DNA of 64,000 bases. Origin: Verrucomicrobiia bacterium. Its GTDB lineage: Bacteria; Verrucomicrobiota; Verrucomicrobiia; Opitutales; Cerasicoccaceae. Below, one piece after another: positions 9,504-18,132 of this stretch. The stretch's first letter is position 1, and each line of letters opens with the position of its first letter. The position numbers were made by a program, and so were the translations under genes. A model generated the notes under the pieces. That model ran no database searches and had not been told where the DNA came from. It was given only the letters and a program-made list of their open reading frames with translations. The DNA is taken from positions 248,001-312,000 of the forward strand of contig JAUIHT010000005.1 in the NCBI GenBank assembly GCA_030432235.1, given 5' to 3'.

Positions 9504-9617
9504 ATTTCAGATTTTAGATATGTGATTTCAGATTGAAATGGTTAGACACAAAACCTTGCGTAAACTGCCTTTAAGCACGCTCTAAATCTGAAATCTAACA
9601 TCTAAAATCTGAAATTA
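9504..9617. repeat. Inverted element made of TTTCAGATTTTAGAT-type words
   Basis: The left arm (9504-9534) and right arm (9581-9617) are near-perfect reverse complements. Each is built from the short word ATTTCAGATT/TTTAGAT repeated with small changes, and about 45 bp of unrelated sequence lies between them. It fills the gap between the PurF-like gene and the aminopeptidase, and the right arm runs to within five bases of the next start codon. The same word recurs inside mutL near 59.5 kb. It may form a hairpin or mark a mobile short repeat. Confidence 0.75.
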
Positions 9618-9621
9618 ATCC

Positions 9622-10914
9622 ATGCGTTACGATCCTGCACCCGCCGATCTGTTCGTCCGTAACCGTGAGAAGCTGGCCGGGCTCCTCAAGCCGGGCAGTC
9701 TCGTGGTCGTGCATGCCAACGACGTTCTGCCAACCAACGCCGACGGTGTCATGCCCTTCAAGCAGAACGCCAACCTCTACTACCTGAGCGGCATCGACCA
9801 GGAGGAAACCATTCTGCTGCTTTTTCCCGATGCCCGTGAGGAGGCTGATAGCGCCATCCTCTACACCCGCGAAACCAACGAGCACATCCGCGTCTGGGAG
9901 GGCGAGAAGCTGAGTCAGGAACAGGCCTCGGAGCGCTCCGGTATTGGGAGCACAAAATGGACCGGCGCCTTCGCGGACGACTTTGCCCGCCTGGCCAAAC
10001 AGGCCGAGCATCTTTACCTGGAAACCAACGAGCATGCACGTGCGGACAACCCCGTGCCCACTCGCAACGACCGTTTTATCCGCGAGTGCCAGGAACGTTT
10101 TCCGCTGCATAAATACGAGCGACTGGCCCCACTCATGGCCCGCCTACGCTCGGTCAAGGAACCCGAGGAAATCGCCATGATCCGCCAGGCCCTTGCCATC
10201 ACCGAGTCCGGCCTGCGGCGCGTTCTGGACAAGCTGCGCCCCGGCTTCGGTGAGTGGCAAGTCGAGGCCGAGCTGGCCCACGAGTTTCTTCGTAGCCGCT
10301 CACGCGGATTCGCCTTTCCACCCATTGCGGCCAGCGGCGCGAACACTTGCTGCCTGCACTACGTCGAGAACGATCAGGTCTGCCAGGACGGCGATCTCGT
10401 CCTCATCGATGTCGGCGCCGAATGGGGCTACTGGAACGCCGACCTGACCCGAACCTTTCCGGTCAATGGCCGATTCACACCGCGCCAACGCGCCGTCTAC
10501 GAGGCGGTGCTGCGCATCCAGCGTCACGCCATGAGCATCTTGCGGCCCGGCAAAACCGTGAAGGAATATGACCGCGCGGTGAAGGACTACGCCGCCGAAG
10601 AGCTGGAAAAGCTCGGGCTGCTGACCGCCGAAGAAGTGGCCAATCGCTCGGAGAAAAACGACCCGGTGCGCAAGTTTTTCATGCACGGCACCTCGCATCA
10701 TCTCGGGCTGGATGTTCACGATGTCGCACTGCCGCATGAACCTATCGCCTCGGGCAATGTCTTTACCGTCGAACCCGGCATCTACATTGCGGACGAAGGT
10801 CTGGGCATCCGCTTGGAAAACAACGTACTCGTCACTGCTGACGGCCTCGAAGACCTCAGCGCGAGCGTCCCCATCGAGCCTGATGAAATCGAGGCCCTGA
10901 TGGCCAAGCAATAG
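9622..10914 (+). CDS. pepP: Xaa-Pro aminopeptidase (aminopeptidase P)
   Basis: A 430-residue M24B metallopeptidase. The aminopeptidase-P N-terminal domain (about 5-140) contains the typical YYLSGI segment, and the pita-bread catalytic domain follows (about 165-425). Metal ligands are visible in order: Asp in LIDVGAEWGYWNADLTRTF (about 261 and 274), His in HGTSHHLGLDVHD (about 355-362), Glu in VEPGIYI (about 384) and Glu in RLENNV (about 400). It removes N-terminal residues that precede proline, using two Mn ions in the cytosol. The length agrees with E. coli PepP (441). The start ATG is followed by a normal N-terminal domain. Confidence 0.92.
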   Translation: MRYDPAPADLFVRNREKLAGLLKPGSLVVVHANDVLPTNADGVMPFKQNANLYYLSGIDQEETILLLFPDAREEADSAILYTRETNEHIRVWEGEKLSQEQASERSGIGSTKWTGAFADDFARLAKQAEHLYLETNEHARADNPVPTRNDRFIRECQERFPLHKYERLAPLMARLRSVKEPEEIAMIRQALAITESGLRRVLDKLRPGFGEWQVEAELAHEFLRSRSRGFAFPPIAASGANTCCLHYVENDQVCQDGDLVLIDVGAEWGYWNADLTRTFPVNGRFTPRQRAVYEAVLRIQRHAMSILRPGKTVKEYDRAVKDYAAEELEKLGLLTAEEVANRSEKNDPVRKFFMHGTSHHLGLDVHDVALPHEPIASGNVFTVEPGIYIADEGLGIRLENNVLVTADGLEDLSASVPIEPDEIEALMAKQ

Positions 10915-10926
10915 CGCTTGACGAAT

Positions 10927-11064
10927 TTACAGACCGATGCCGATGAGCACGGCGATGACAATCAGGATACCACCGGCGATGAGCGCACCGATGATGAGTT
11001 TGTCCTTCGACGTTGCCTTAGGCAGATCGGTTTCTTCTTCCTCGGGTTTTGGATATTCACTCAT
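10927..11064 (-). CDS. Small single-pass membrane protein, 45 residues
   Basis: An ATG at 11064 opens a frame of 45 codons. The first 22 residues are charged (PKPEEEETDLPK), followed by one hydrophobic helix of about 22 residues (from LIIGALIAGG to the end) that finishes three residues after a glycine. Codon use and the clean hydrophilic/hydrophobic division support a real gene. It sits 90 bp downstream of the OppB-like permease on the same strand. No family recognised. Confidence 0.6.
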   Translation of the reverse strand: MSEYPKPEEEETDLPKATSKDKLIIGALIAGGILIVIAVLIGIGL

Positions 11065-11154
11065 AAGTACAAACTAGGCCGGAGATGACGTGTTGAAAAG
11101 CCGAAATGGCCGTTATCACGTTAAATATTAGCACGTTCAAAGATACTAATGCCA

Positions 11155-12072
11155 CTACTCCAGACGACGGCGCGGATCAAGACGGGCCTGCACCAGATCG
11201 GAGACGAGATTGAGCACGATGATGAGCGTGGCGTAAATGATAATCGTTCCCATAACCAATAGGTGATCGCGGTTAATGACCGAGGATACGAAATAGCGGC
11301 CTAGGCCTGGAATATGAAAAATAGTTTCAACGACAAAAGAGCCACTGATCAGACCCGCCGTCGCTGGCCCCAAGTAGGCTGCTACTGGCAACAATCCATT
11401 TCGCAGGCCATGGACAAAGTGCACACGCCATGCAGGCAACCCCTTGGCCCGAGCCGTGCGCATGTAGTCCTGATTGCGCACTTCCAGCAGCGAACCACGT
11501 GTCAATCGGGCGATGTAGGCGGCGTAGAACAGGCCGAGGGTCAACGATGGCAACACGCGATCACGGGGCAGATTCCAGCCGGAGACGTTGGCCCAGGGTA
11601 AATCGATGGCGAAGATGAGCAGCAAAATCGGTCCGATGACAAAGGTCGGCAGGCAGATGCCTATCATGGCGAGAGTCATTAGGCTATAATCACGGCCACT
11701 ATGCGGCTTGGCCGCTGCCAAGGTTCCAATGACAATCCCAACACCGATAGCTATAGTCAAGGAGTAGAATCCTAGCTCAAGTGATATAGGCAGTTTATCG
11801 GCGATAAGCTCATTTACCGACCATCCCGGGTACTTATAAGAAGGTCCAAGATCTCCCTGCAACAACCCTCCCAAATAGCGGAAAAACTGAACATAAACCG
11901 GTTTATCGAGGCCATAAGCTTGATCGAGCGCCGCTTTGACTGTTTCCGGGACTTCCTTTTCAGCATCGAAGGGCCCTCCTGGAACGAGCCGAATTAGAAA
12001 GAAATTTACGGCGACAATAATAAAAATTACGACAATGGCTTCTGCAAGCCGCTTGAGCACGTAATTGAACAT
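11155..12072 (-). CDS. oppB: ABC transporter permease, OppB/DppB family
   Basis: A 305-residue inner-membrane permease with about six membrane helices, an N-terminal FxLIRLVPGGP segment and a periplasmic loop (about 35-90). The EAA-type cytoplasmic loop MRTARAKGLPAWRVHFVHGLRN couples to the ATPase. It would form half of a peptide or oligopeptide importer with an OppC partner, two ATPases and a binding protein. None of these partners lies in the window: upstream is a FUSC-family gene and downstream only a small membrane protein. The partners may lie elsewhere in the genome. The opp-type assignment rests on family resemblance; the substrate is unknown. Confidence 0.85.
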   Translation of the reverse strand: MFNYVLKRLAEAIVVIFIIVAVNFFLIRLVPGGPFDAEKEVPETVKAALDQAYGLDKPVYVQFFRYLGGLLQGDLGPSYKYPGWSVNELIADKLPISLELGFYSLTIAIGVGIVIGTLAAAKPHSGRDYSLMTLAMIGICLPTFVIGPILLLIFAIDLPWANVSGWNLPRDRVLPSLTLGLFYAAYIARLTRGSLLEVRNQDYMRTARAKGLPAWRVHFVHGLRNGLLPVAAYLGPATAGLISGSFVVETIFHIPGLGRYFVSSVINRDHLLVMGTIIIYATLIIVLNLVSDLVQARLDPRRRLE

Positions 12073-12125
12073 AGGTTAAGGGCTAAGCGATAAGAATTAA
12101 AACTTCGATGAGATTTTTCAACGCA

Positions 12126-14324
12126 CTAGAAAAACGGGGTGCGGTCGAGGGCGCGGTAATCGAGATCCTGGGCAAGCTGCAGGGCATTTCTAGCTTCGTT
12201 GACCAGGGCACGATAACGGCGGGTCTGCCCGAGCACGGAAGCCACTTGGTGTCCCTGATAGGGCCGCCCGATCTTGTCCTCGCGAAAGAGCTTGTAGGTC
12301 GTGTGCGTAAGGGCGCGCAGCGGCGTATCGAAGTCAATATCCCGGGTAGGCGGACGACACTCCCGAAAAGATTCCGCCAGTACGTCAAGGGCCTGGACCA
12401 CGGCATCGTTAATCGCCAGAATGCTGGGGGCGATCTTCTCCTGCAAGGCAGGAGGCGACTCGCGCTTGAAGGTCTGCTCCAGCGCCCGCAAACGCAGGCC
12501 AAGGGTCTGGGCTGCCAGGGCGAAACGCCGGATGTGGTTGCGCGCGTCCTTTTCGTTATGCATGGCGATCTGGCTGAGCCAGGTTTCCGCCGAGGTCGCG
12601 ACTGGATTGACCTTTTTGGTGAGCATACTCAGCGCCTCGGTGGCAGGCTGCCCGGCCAGACGCTCCGAGGTGTAGGCCCGCAGGAAGTCACTGCCGCGCT
12701 TAAAGAAAAGCCCGAGGTCCCGCCGTAGTTCCCGCTCGGGGATAATGGGCCAGAACAAGCGCAGAACGACCAGGCAGATACAGACCCCCAAAAGGATGCC
12801 CAGGAAACGGTCGACTGCGGGCAGCAGCGAGATGTTTTGCGTGTTGCTGACCGAGGTCATGAGCAGAAAGGTTAAAAAGCTCTGGAAGCCCGCGTAGGAA
12901 TAAGCCGGATCACCGAAATTGATCCAGGCGAAGATGAAGAAGAAGAAAAACAGAGGAAAACAGAAGGTGGCGTAGCTGGAAAAATACGGTTCGAGAACGA
13001 CCAACGACAACGCTCCGCAGGAGCCGCCCAGCAGGCACCCCCCCAGACGCAGCAATGCCTTTTGGCTGCTCGCCACCATCGTCACCTGCATGACGATACC
13101 TGCGGTGATGGCCGCCTGCGCCCCACCCTGCCACTGTAGCCACTGCCAGGCGTAGAGTGCGCTGATGCAGGCGATGGCTACCTTGATGCCGTGTTGCACG
13201 CGCCGCTTGTCCAGGCCCTGCTTGGGCGAGGCTTCGAGCTCCTCCAACTGTGCCTGCAACGCACCTCCATTGATATCCGCCACAATGACAAGCAGGCTGT
13301 CCAGAGCCTTTTTGACGTCGAAGAGATTGGCCAACACGGTGTAGAGGTGTGTCGTGTCCTCGATGGAGTATTTCAAGTTCACGTCGGCCTTGCGGAGATC
13401 GTCTATCTTCGTATCGACGGCCTCACCCTCGGTATCCGCGCTGAGTGCCTCGGGGATTTCTCCACTCTTGAGCTTGTCGATGATTTCACCGAAAAGGCGG
13501 TCCAGTGCGTCGGTAAAGGCATCGAGTTCTGCCATAAGCTCTTCGCGATAGCCCTTCGGGTAATGCGCCTGCGCGGCCCGCCGCAACATACCGAGAGTAA
13601 TAAAAAGGTCCTCGACCTGACTCAGGAAGGCCTCGTAGCCACGGCGGTGCTTGTGGACCTGGCTGCTGTCCCGCAGCGCCTGGAGCAGAAGCGGATGGAG
13701 CTTGGCCAATTGCCCGGTTATCTGGTCCTCCAACGCCTCGAAGTCGGTGTCGGTGGTTTTGTCGTGGAGATTAAGCGCGTTGACCTCGCGAAAGAGCTGA
13801 CGGCACTTCTCCAGGTCCTTGGCGACCAGTGCGAGGAAGGCACGGCCCGCGTTCTGCGGCCAGAAGGCCGCGTTGACCGTCAGGGCAACCCCCACTCCGA
13901 GGCAGATTTCACTGACCCGGAAGAAAACAAACGGAAACAGGTAGCCCGGATCCTGAAACGTATCGACGACAAGAATATTGAGAGTCAGACCGTAGAGGAT
14001 AAAAGTATACGGATACCACGAGCCCGCCCCAAAGTAGCCGCTAATGGTCAGCGTCACGGCCAACAACACGCAGTACCCGAGCTGGTTTTGCGGAAAGGCA
14101 CCCGAAATCAGGTACAGCGTGGCCCCGGCAAGAAAGGTGCCCACTACCCGCATCATGGCCTTCTCAAGGGCCGCGCCCATGTAGGGCAGCGTCACCACCA
14201 TGGTCGAAATGCCCGCCCAGTAGGGATTATCCCAGTCGAAGGCCATGGCCAGGCCGATGGCGATAACCGCCGACAGAGCCGCCTTGAAACTGGTCAATAA
14301 GCGCAACTGCAACGGGCTCAGCAT
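12126..14324 (-). CDS. FUSC-family inner-membrane protein (YccS-like)
   Basis: About 732 residues when started at the ATG at 14324 (MLSPLQLRLL). The frame extends 51 codons further upstream, but that part is low-quality sequence overlapping the promoter region of the divergent kinase, so the internal start is chosen. The protein has two blocks of membrane helices (about residues 10-175 and 360-510), each followed by a cytoplasmic helical part. This duplicated plan is that of the fusaric-acid-resistance/aromatic acid exporter family (YccS, YhfK, AaeB). A role in export of toxic organic acids is a family inference. The permease gene downstream begins 54 bp away. Confidence 0.75.
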   Translation of the reverse strand: MLSPLQLRLLTSFKAALSAVIAIGLAMAFDWDNPYWAGISTMVVTLPYMGAALEKAMMRVVGTFLAGATLYLISGAFPQNQLGYCVLLAVTLTISGYFGAGSWYPYTFILYGLTLNILVVDTFQDPGYLFPFVFFRVSEICLGVGVALTVNAAFWPQNAGRAFLALVAKDLEKCRQLFREVNALNLHDKTTDTDFEALEDQITGQLAKLHPLLLQALRDSSQVHKHRRGYEAFLSQVEDLFITLGMLRRAAQAHYPKGYREELMAELDAFTDALDRLFGEIIDKLKSGEIPEALSADTEGEAVDTKIDDLRKADVNLKYSIEDTTHLYTVLANLFDVKKALDSLLVIVADINGGALQAQLEELEASPKQGLDKRRVQHGIKVAIACISALYAWQWLQWQGGAQAAITAGIVMQVTMVASSQKALLRLGGCLLGGSCGALSLVVLEPYFSSYATFCFPLFFFFFIFAWINFGDPAYSYAGFQSFLTFLLMTSVSNTQNISLLPAVDRFLGILLGVCICLVVLRLFWPIIPERELRRDLGLFFKRGSDFLRAYTSERLAGQPATEALSMLTKKVNPVATSAETWLSQIAMHNEKDARNHIRRFALAAQTLGLRLRALEQTFKRESPPALQEKIAPSILAINDAVVQALDVLAESFRECRPPTRDIDFDTPLRALTHTTYKLFREDKIGRPYQGHQVASVLGQTRRYRALVNEARNALQLAQDLDYRALDRTPFF

Positions 14325-14451
14325 ACCGGATTGCCCTGAAGCATTTGCCGAATGAGCTTCATCGCAAACTCTTAATCCGTCTACCTCGTGGGGAAATCGA
14401 CATCCCAGACGAAGCTCAGGCTTGAACCCTTCCTTTACCGGCCATAGCAGT

Positions 14452-16497
14452 ATGAGGGTGCAAAAAGCACTGCCCAAACGCTACGTCATTACCCAGGCCA
14501 AGGTCTACTGGTTGACCGTCCTGGCTTTTTTGGCCTCGATTCTCTTAGCCTACGTCCTCGACTCCTGGGACGATGAGGTCCTGCGCGAGGAATCCCGCGA
14601 GGAGCTTCACCAGGAGCTGCTCGAAATCGAGGGTGCCTTGCAGTACCGTCTGCGCCGCCGGGTGGAGCTAACGGCCGGTCTGGCCAGCTACATCCAATCC
14701 CAGCCCGACCTGACGCAAAAGGAGTTCGCGCAGGTGGCGGGTAGCATCTCCAAGCTATCCCAGGGACTGGCCGGCATACAGTTGGAGCGCGATGACCACA
14801 TCAGTCACGTCTATCCGGAGGGCGAATTCGAAGACATCACCGGCAAACGGCTCTCCGATCTCTATCGGGAGGACGAGCAGGGAGAACTCAGCCCGATCAG
14901 CCCTCCCATGCCCAGGCGAGACCCTCCGGGGATATTGGCCTATCGCGTCCCGATCAAAATCACCCTCAACAAAGACAACGGTTCGGAATCAGAGGATGTT
15001 TGGGGTTACGTTATTTACCTCATCGATGTGGAGGAGATTATCGAGTCCACCGGCATGCTCGGTGAAAATGCGGCCATAGATCTGGCCCTTACCTTTACCC
15101 CCGATCAGGGTCAGGAAAAAATCATCTTCGGAGACCCCAGCGTACTCCAAAGGGATCCTGTCTTTGTGCAGTTGGGCTTACCGGGCGGAGATTGGGAGCT
15201 GGCCGGCATCGATCCCGGTTGGCAGGCCATCATTCGCAAGCACCATACCCATCGTCGGCTGGTGCTCGCTCTGGCCATCCTCTTTTTTACGCTCTGGTCA
15301 TTTAGCCTGCTTAGCAGACTGCGCTCCCGCGGACTTGTCAGCGACGTGGAAGCGGCGCGGCAGGAAAGCGAGCGGCAGTTCGCCTATCTCATCCGTGAAG
15401 CTTCGGTGGACCCCATCGGCATCTACGACCAGCAAGGCAGGATCATCGAGTTCAACGAGGAGGCCACACGTGCCCTCGGCTACTCCCGGGAAGAACTGCA
15501 CCAACTGACCGTCTACGATATCGACTGCGAACTTGGGCACGCACGCATCGAAGAAGGGCTCAGGAATCTCAAACCCGGGATGATATCCGTTCTTCGCACA
15601 CGCCATCGCCGCAAGGACGGCACCGAGTTCCCGGTCGAGCTGCGCCTGGGCGTGGTCGAAACCGGCGAGGGCTTGCGTGTCATCTGTGCCGTACGAGACA
15701 TCACCGCTCAGAAGCGCTACGAGGAGGAGCTGGAGAACATCAACCGCGACAAGGACAAGTTCTTCAGCATCATCGCGCACGACCTCAAGGGGCCGCTCGC
15801 GGGCTTCCTCGGACTGGCGGAGATGCTGGCGCAGGATTCCGAATCCTTCTCCAAGGAAGACCTCAAGGTGCTGGGCGCGGAAATGCACAAGGCCGGGCAG
15901 AATCTGTTCAACCTACTCGAGGACCTGCTCGACTGGTCCCGCCTGCAAATGGGCCGGATCGACCTCACCCCACAGGCCTTCGCCATGACCCACGTCATCG
16001 AGGCCAATGTCTCCCTGCTGGGCGTCAACGCCCGCTCCAAGCAGATTGAGCTGCTCACCGACTATTCCGGGGACACGCAGGTGGTGGCCGACCTGGACAT
16101 GATAAACACCGTGGTGCGCAATCTCGTCTCCAACGCCGTGAAGTTCACCCCGCAGGGCGGCCGAGTGAACATACGCGCCAGCCGTGTCGACAAGGGCGTC
16201 CAAGTCGCCGTTGAAGACACCGGCGTGGGTATGAGCGAGGAACAGATCGCCAATCTTTTTCGCCCCGGCCAGGCGAAACGTACCGAGGGCACCGCCCATG
16301 AGAAAGGCACCGGGCTGGGGTTGCTACTGTGCCATGAATTGCTCAAGCGTAACAATAGTGATTTGACCGTCACCAGCGAATTGGGCAAAGGTAGCACTTT
16401 TGCGTTTACTTTACCAGCCGCCGACGAAAACGATCCCGTGGTGCCCAACTCCGCCCTGAGCGCAGTCACGGGGACACCCTTTAAGAAGAGTGACTAA
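14452..16497 (+). CDS. CHASE-PAS sensor histidine kinase
   Basis: Started at the ATG at 14452 (681 residues); a TTG at 14422 is possible but less likely. The order is membrane helix (about 15-32), a periplasmic CHASE-type sensor domain (about 40-250), a second helix (about 265-285), a PAS domain (about 310-425) with EFNEEATRALGYS, a HisKA dimerisation domain with FFSIIAHDLKGPL (His about 443), and an ATPase domain with NLVSNAVKFTPQGG, DTGVGM and GTGLGL. It has no receiver domain and no adjacent response regulator, so its partner is unknown. CHASE domains sense small extracellular ligands, sometimes adenine derivatives or peptides. Confidence 0.88.
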   Translation: MRVQKALPKRYVITQAKVYWLTVLAFLASILLAYVLDSWDDEVLREESREELHQELLEIEGALQYRLRRRVELTAGLASYIQSQPDLTQKEFAQVAGSISKLSQGLAGIQLERDDHISHVYPEGEFEDITGKRLSDLYREDEQGELSPISPPMPRRDPPGILAYRVPIKITLNKDNGSESEDVWGYVIYLIDVEEIIESTGMLGENAAIDLALTFTPDQGQEKIIFGDPSVLQRDPVFVQLGLPGGDWELAGIDPGWQAIIRKHHTHRRLVLALAILFFTLWSFSLLSRLRSRGLVSDVEAARQESERQFAYLIREASVDPIGIYDQQGRIIEFNEEATRALGYSREELHQLTVYDIDCELGHARIEEGLRNLKPGMISVLRTRHRRKDGTEFPVELRLGVVETGEGLRVICAVRDITAQKRYEEELENINRDKDKFFSIIAHDLKGPLAGFLGLAEMLAQDSESFSKEDLKVLGAEMHKAGQNLFNLLEDLLDWSRLQMGRIDLTPQAFAMTHVIEANVSLLGVNARSKQIELLTDYSGDTQVVADLDMINTVVRNLVSNAVKFTPQGGRVNIRASRVDKGVQVAVEDTGVGMSEEQIANLFRPGQAKRTEGTAHEKGTGLGLLLCHELLKRNNSDLTVTSELGKGSTFAFTLPAADENDPVVPNSALSAVTGTPFKKSD

Positions 16498-16501
16498 CTG
16501 C

Positions 16502-17008
16502 ATGCCGAAACCCATCTATCAAATCGTAGCAGTGGCCCGCAACGGCGTCATCGGGCTCAATCGCAAACTGCCCTGGCGCATCCCGGAAGAATGGGATTAT
16601 TTCATAAGCACGACCTCCGGCGGTGTCATGGTCATGGGACGGGTATGCGCGGAGGAGTTCGGCCAGGGGATGACCGACCGGGACATGCTGGCGATCACGC
16701 ACGACACCGATTTCAGCCTGCCCGGCTTTCTCGTCGGCCACTCGCTGAAGGAAGCCCTGGAGATGGCACAGGCTTCACCACAGCCGGGCCCCATCTGGAT
16801 TTGTGGCGGAGAGCAGATTTACCAAGAGACTTTCGACATAAGCAGCCGACTGTATATCTCATTTATCCAGAGGGAATTCGACGGCGACACCTACTTCCCG
16901 GAGGATTGGCGCGAAACCTTTCCCCATGAGCTCTCCCGTCAGGACTACGCCACTGCAGAAGTGCCGTACAGCGTGTGCATCTACGGAAAAGAGCCCGAGA
17001 AAGTCTAA
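16502..17008 (+). CDS. folA: Dihydrofolate reductase
   Basis: A 168-residue protein starting at MPKPIYQIVAVA; a GTG twelve bases upstream is in frame but overlaps the kinase stop region. GVIGLNRKLPWRIPEEW carries the substrate-binding loop, with Glu in place of the usual Asp of bacterial DHFR, GGVMVMGR is the NADPH-binding segment and WICGGEQIYQE the second glycine pair. It reduces dihydrofolate to tetrahydrofolate with NADPH. No thyA lies next to it. It is the last gene of the rightward pair with the kinase and is followed by a hairpin. Confidence 0.88.
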   Translation: MPKPIYQIVAVARNGVIGLNRKLPWRIPEEWDYFISTTSGGVMVMGRVCAEEFGQGMTDRDMLAITHDTDFSLPGFLVGHSLKEALEMAQASPQPGPIWICGGEQIYQETFDISSRLYISFIQREFDGDTYFPEDWRETFPHELSRQDYATAEVPYSVCIYGKEPEKV

Positions 17009-17028
17009 TTTCCAGCCTTGCCAGACAG

Positions 17029-17062
17029 AAAGGGCGGACCCGCTACAGGCCCGCCCTTTGGC
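17029..17062. terminator. Hairpin between convergent genes
   Basis: AAAGGGCGG at 17029-17037 pairs perfectly with CCGCCCTTT at 17051-17059 across a 13-base loop. It lies between folA and the PEP-CTERM gene, which converge, and could terminate both. The T-tract is short. Confidence 0.6.
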
Positions 17063-17111
17063 ATTTGTCCGGATACCACGAATCGTTATTCCTACGTTCG
17101 TATGGTAGAAG

Positions 17112-18005
17112 TTATACTCGGCGCTTTCGGCGGATAATACCTATCAGGAAAGCGGCACTACCAAAAACCAGCGCCCACGTTTCCGGCTCTGGCACCGGAA
17201 TCATGGATGTGTTTCCGTAGTCGACCGTGCTCTGGTCCAACTGAAGCGCATAGAGCTGGGCATGCTGAACCGCCGTGAACTCGATATCAAAGCTGACGAC
17301 GTCCGAATAATCGCTCACATCCCACTGATACCCGTAGAGATTGATGAACAAATCTTCGTCCTGCATCGTACCCCCGGGGCCTGTCGGCATTTCAATCGTT
17401 CCGTTATACGCCGCGTATATCAGCTCCGAAAAGTCGGCGGACAAGGTCACTGGAGAATCTCCGTCGAAGTTGAGGGTCAACGAAGGCACCTGCAGGCCCA
17501 GCGTTGCATCGTCATAATAGTCGTAGGTAAAGGCCTCGCCAATCTGCACCTGGAAAACAATGGTCCCCAGGCCCGAAAGCGGCGACGCCTCATTCACACC
17601 CAGAATTCCGCCATTGATATTCGGGTCGCCGTTGAAGCCGCCGTAGTAGATCCCACTACTTGCGGGATACGGACCACCACCAGAGCCGTTGGCGACCTTG
17701 TCCAAAGTCGCCTTGGCGCCCGCGTTTGACTGCAGTTGGGAGTCAATCGGGCTAGGCCAGGCACCGCTGCCGGGGAAGCCACCATAGCCTGAGCTACCGT
17801 AGAGGTCATGCTCCTCGCCATGGATGACCTTTGTCATCGGCGTGGTTGTGTTGTTGGACAGGTTATACCAGCCGTCATATTTGGAGCCTGCCCCGAAATC
17901 CACCGCCACCGGTGTGGAATCTCCCACAGCGTCGCCGTAGCAAAGCGGCGTCAGAGATGACGCGCACAGGCTCAAGATCAGTTTTGTTAGATGTGCTTTT
18001 TTCAT
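17112..18005 (-). CDS. PEP-CTERM sorting-domain protein
   Basis: A 297-residue exported protein with a signal peptide (about 1-24) and a C-terminal anchor: VPEPETWALVFG, a hydrophobic helix and the basic tail RRKRR. This is the PEP-CTERM signal cut by an exosortase, typical of biofilm-forming Gram-negatives and common in Verrucomicrobiota. The exported domain is rich in Gly, Asp, Tyr and Asn and beta-type, with no catalytic motif that I recognise. It is divergent from the pilin-like gene, with a 13-bp inverted repeat between them. Exosortase itself is not in the window. Confidence 0.85.
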   Translation of the reverse strand: MKKAHLTKLILSLCASSLTPLCYGDAVGDSTPVAVDFGAGSKYDGWYNLSNNTTTPMTKVIHGEEHDLYGSSGYGGFPGSGAWPSPIDSQLQSNAGAKATLDKVANGSGGGPYPASSGIYYGGFNGDPNINGGILGVNEASPLSGLGTIVFQVQIGEAFTYDYYDDATLGLQVPSLTLNFDGDSPVTLSADFSELIYAAYNGTIEMPTGPGGTMQDEDLFINLYGYQWDVSDYSDVVSFDIEFTAVQHAQLYALQLDQSTVDYGNTSMIPVPEPETWALVFGSAAFLIGIIRRKRRV

Positions 18006-18011
18006 GGTTTA

Positions 18012-18080
18012 TTGAGATTGACACTCAATATCTTTATTTATTGATACCGAGTGTCAATCTCATTATTGAAAAAGAATCTC
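18012..18080. promoter_or_regulatory. Inverted repeats in a divergent promoter region, candidate operator
   Basis: GAGATTGACACTC (18014-18026) and GAGTGTCAATCTC (18049-18061) are perfect 13-bp reverse complements 22 bp apart. The left copy is itself a dyad, TTGAG-N7-CTCAA, and a third partial copy AATCTCAAT follows near 18074. The element lies between the PEP-CTERM gene and the pilin-like gene, which point away from each other. The single dyad, read as TGAGATT-G-ACACTCA, loosely resembles a Fur-type 7-1-7 site; this is a suggestion only. Confidence 0.55.
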
Positions 18081-18132
18081 AATTAAGTCTAAAAAAGGCA
18101 CACGACGCATCATCACAGAAGGTCAACTTGCT

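Noticed and set aside
13191-14300. Plus-strand frame of 369 codons opposite the FUSC gene
   Set aside because: Shadow; the minus-strand protein has clear membrane segments and family features.
14325-14477. Upstream extension of the FUSC protein by 51 residues
   Set aside because: The extra sequence is Cys/Arg-rich and unlike the family, and it overlaps the divergent kinase start; the internal ATG gives a normal N-terminus.
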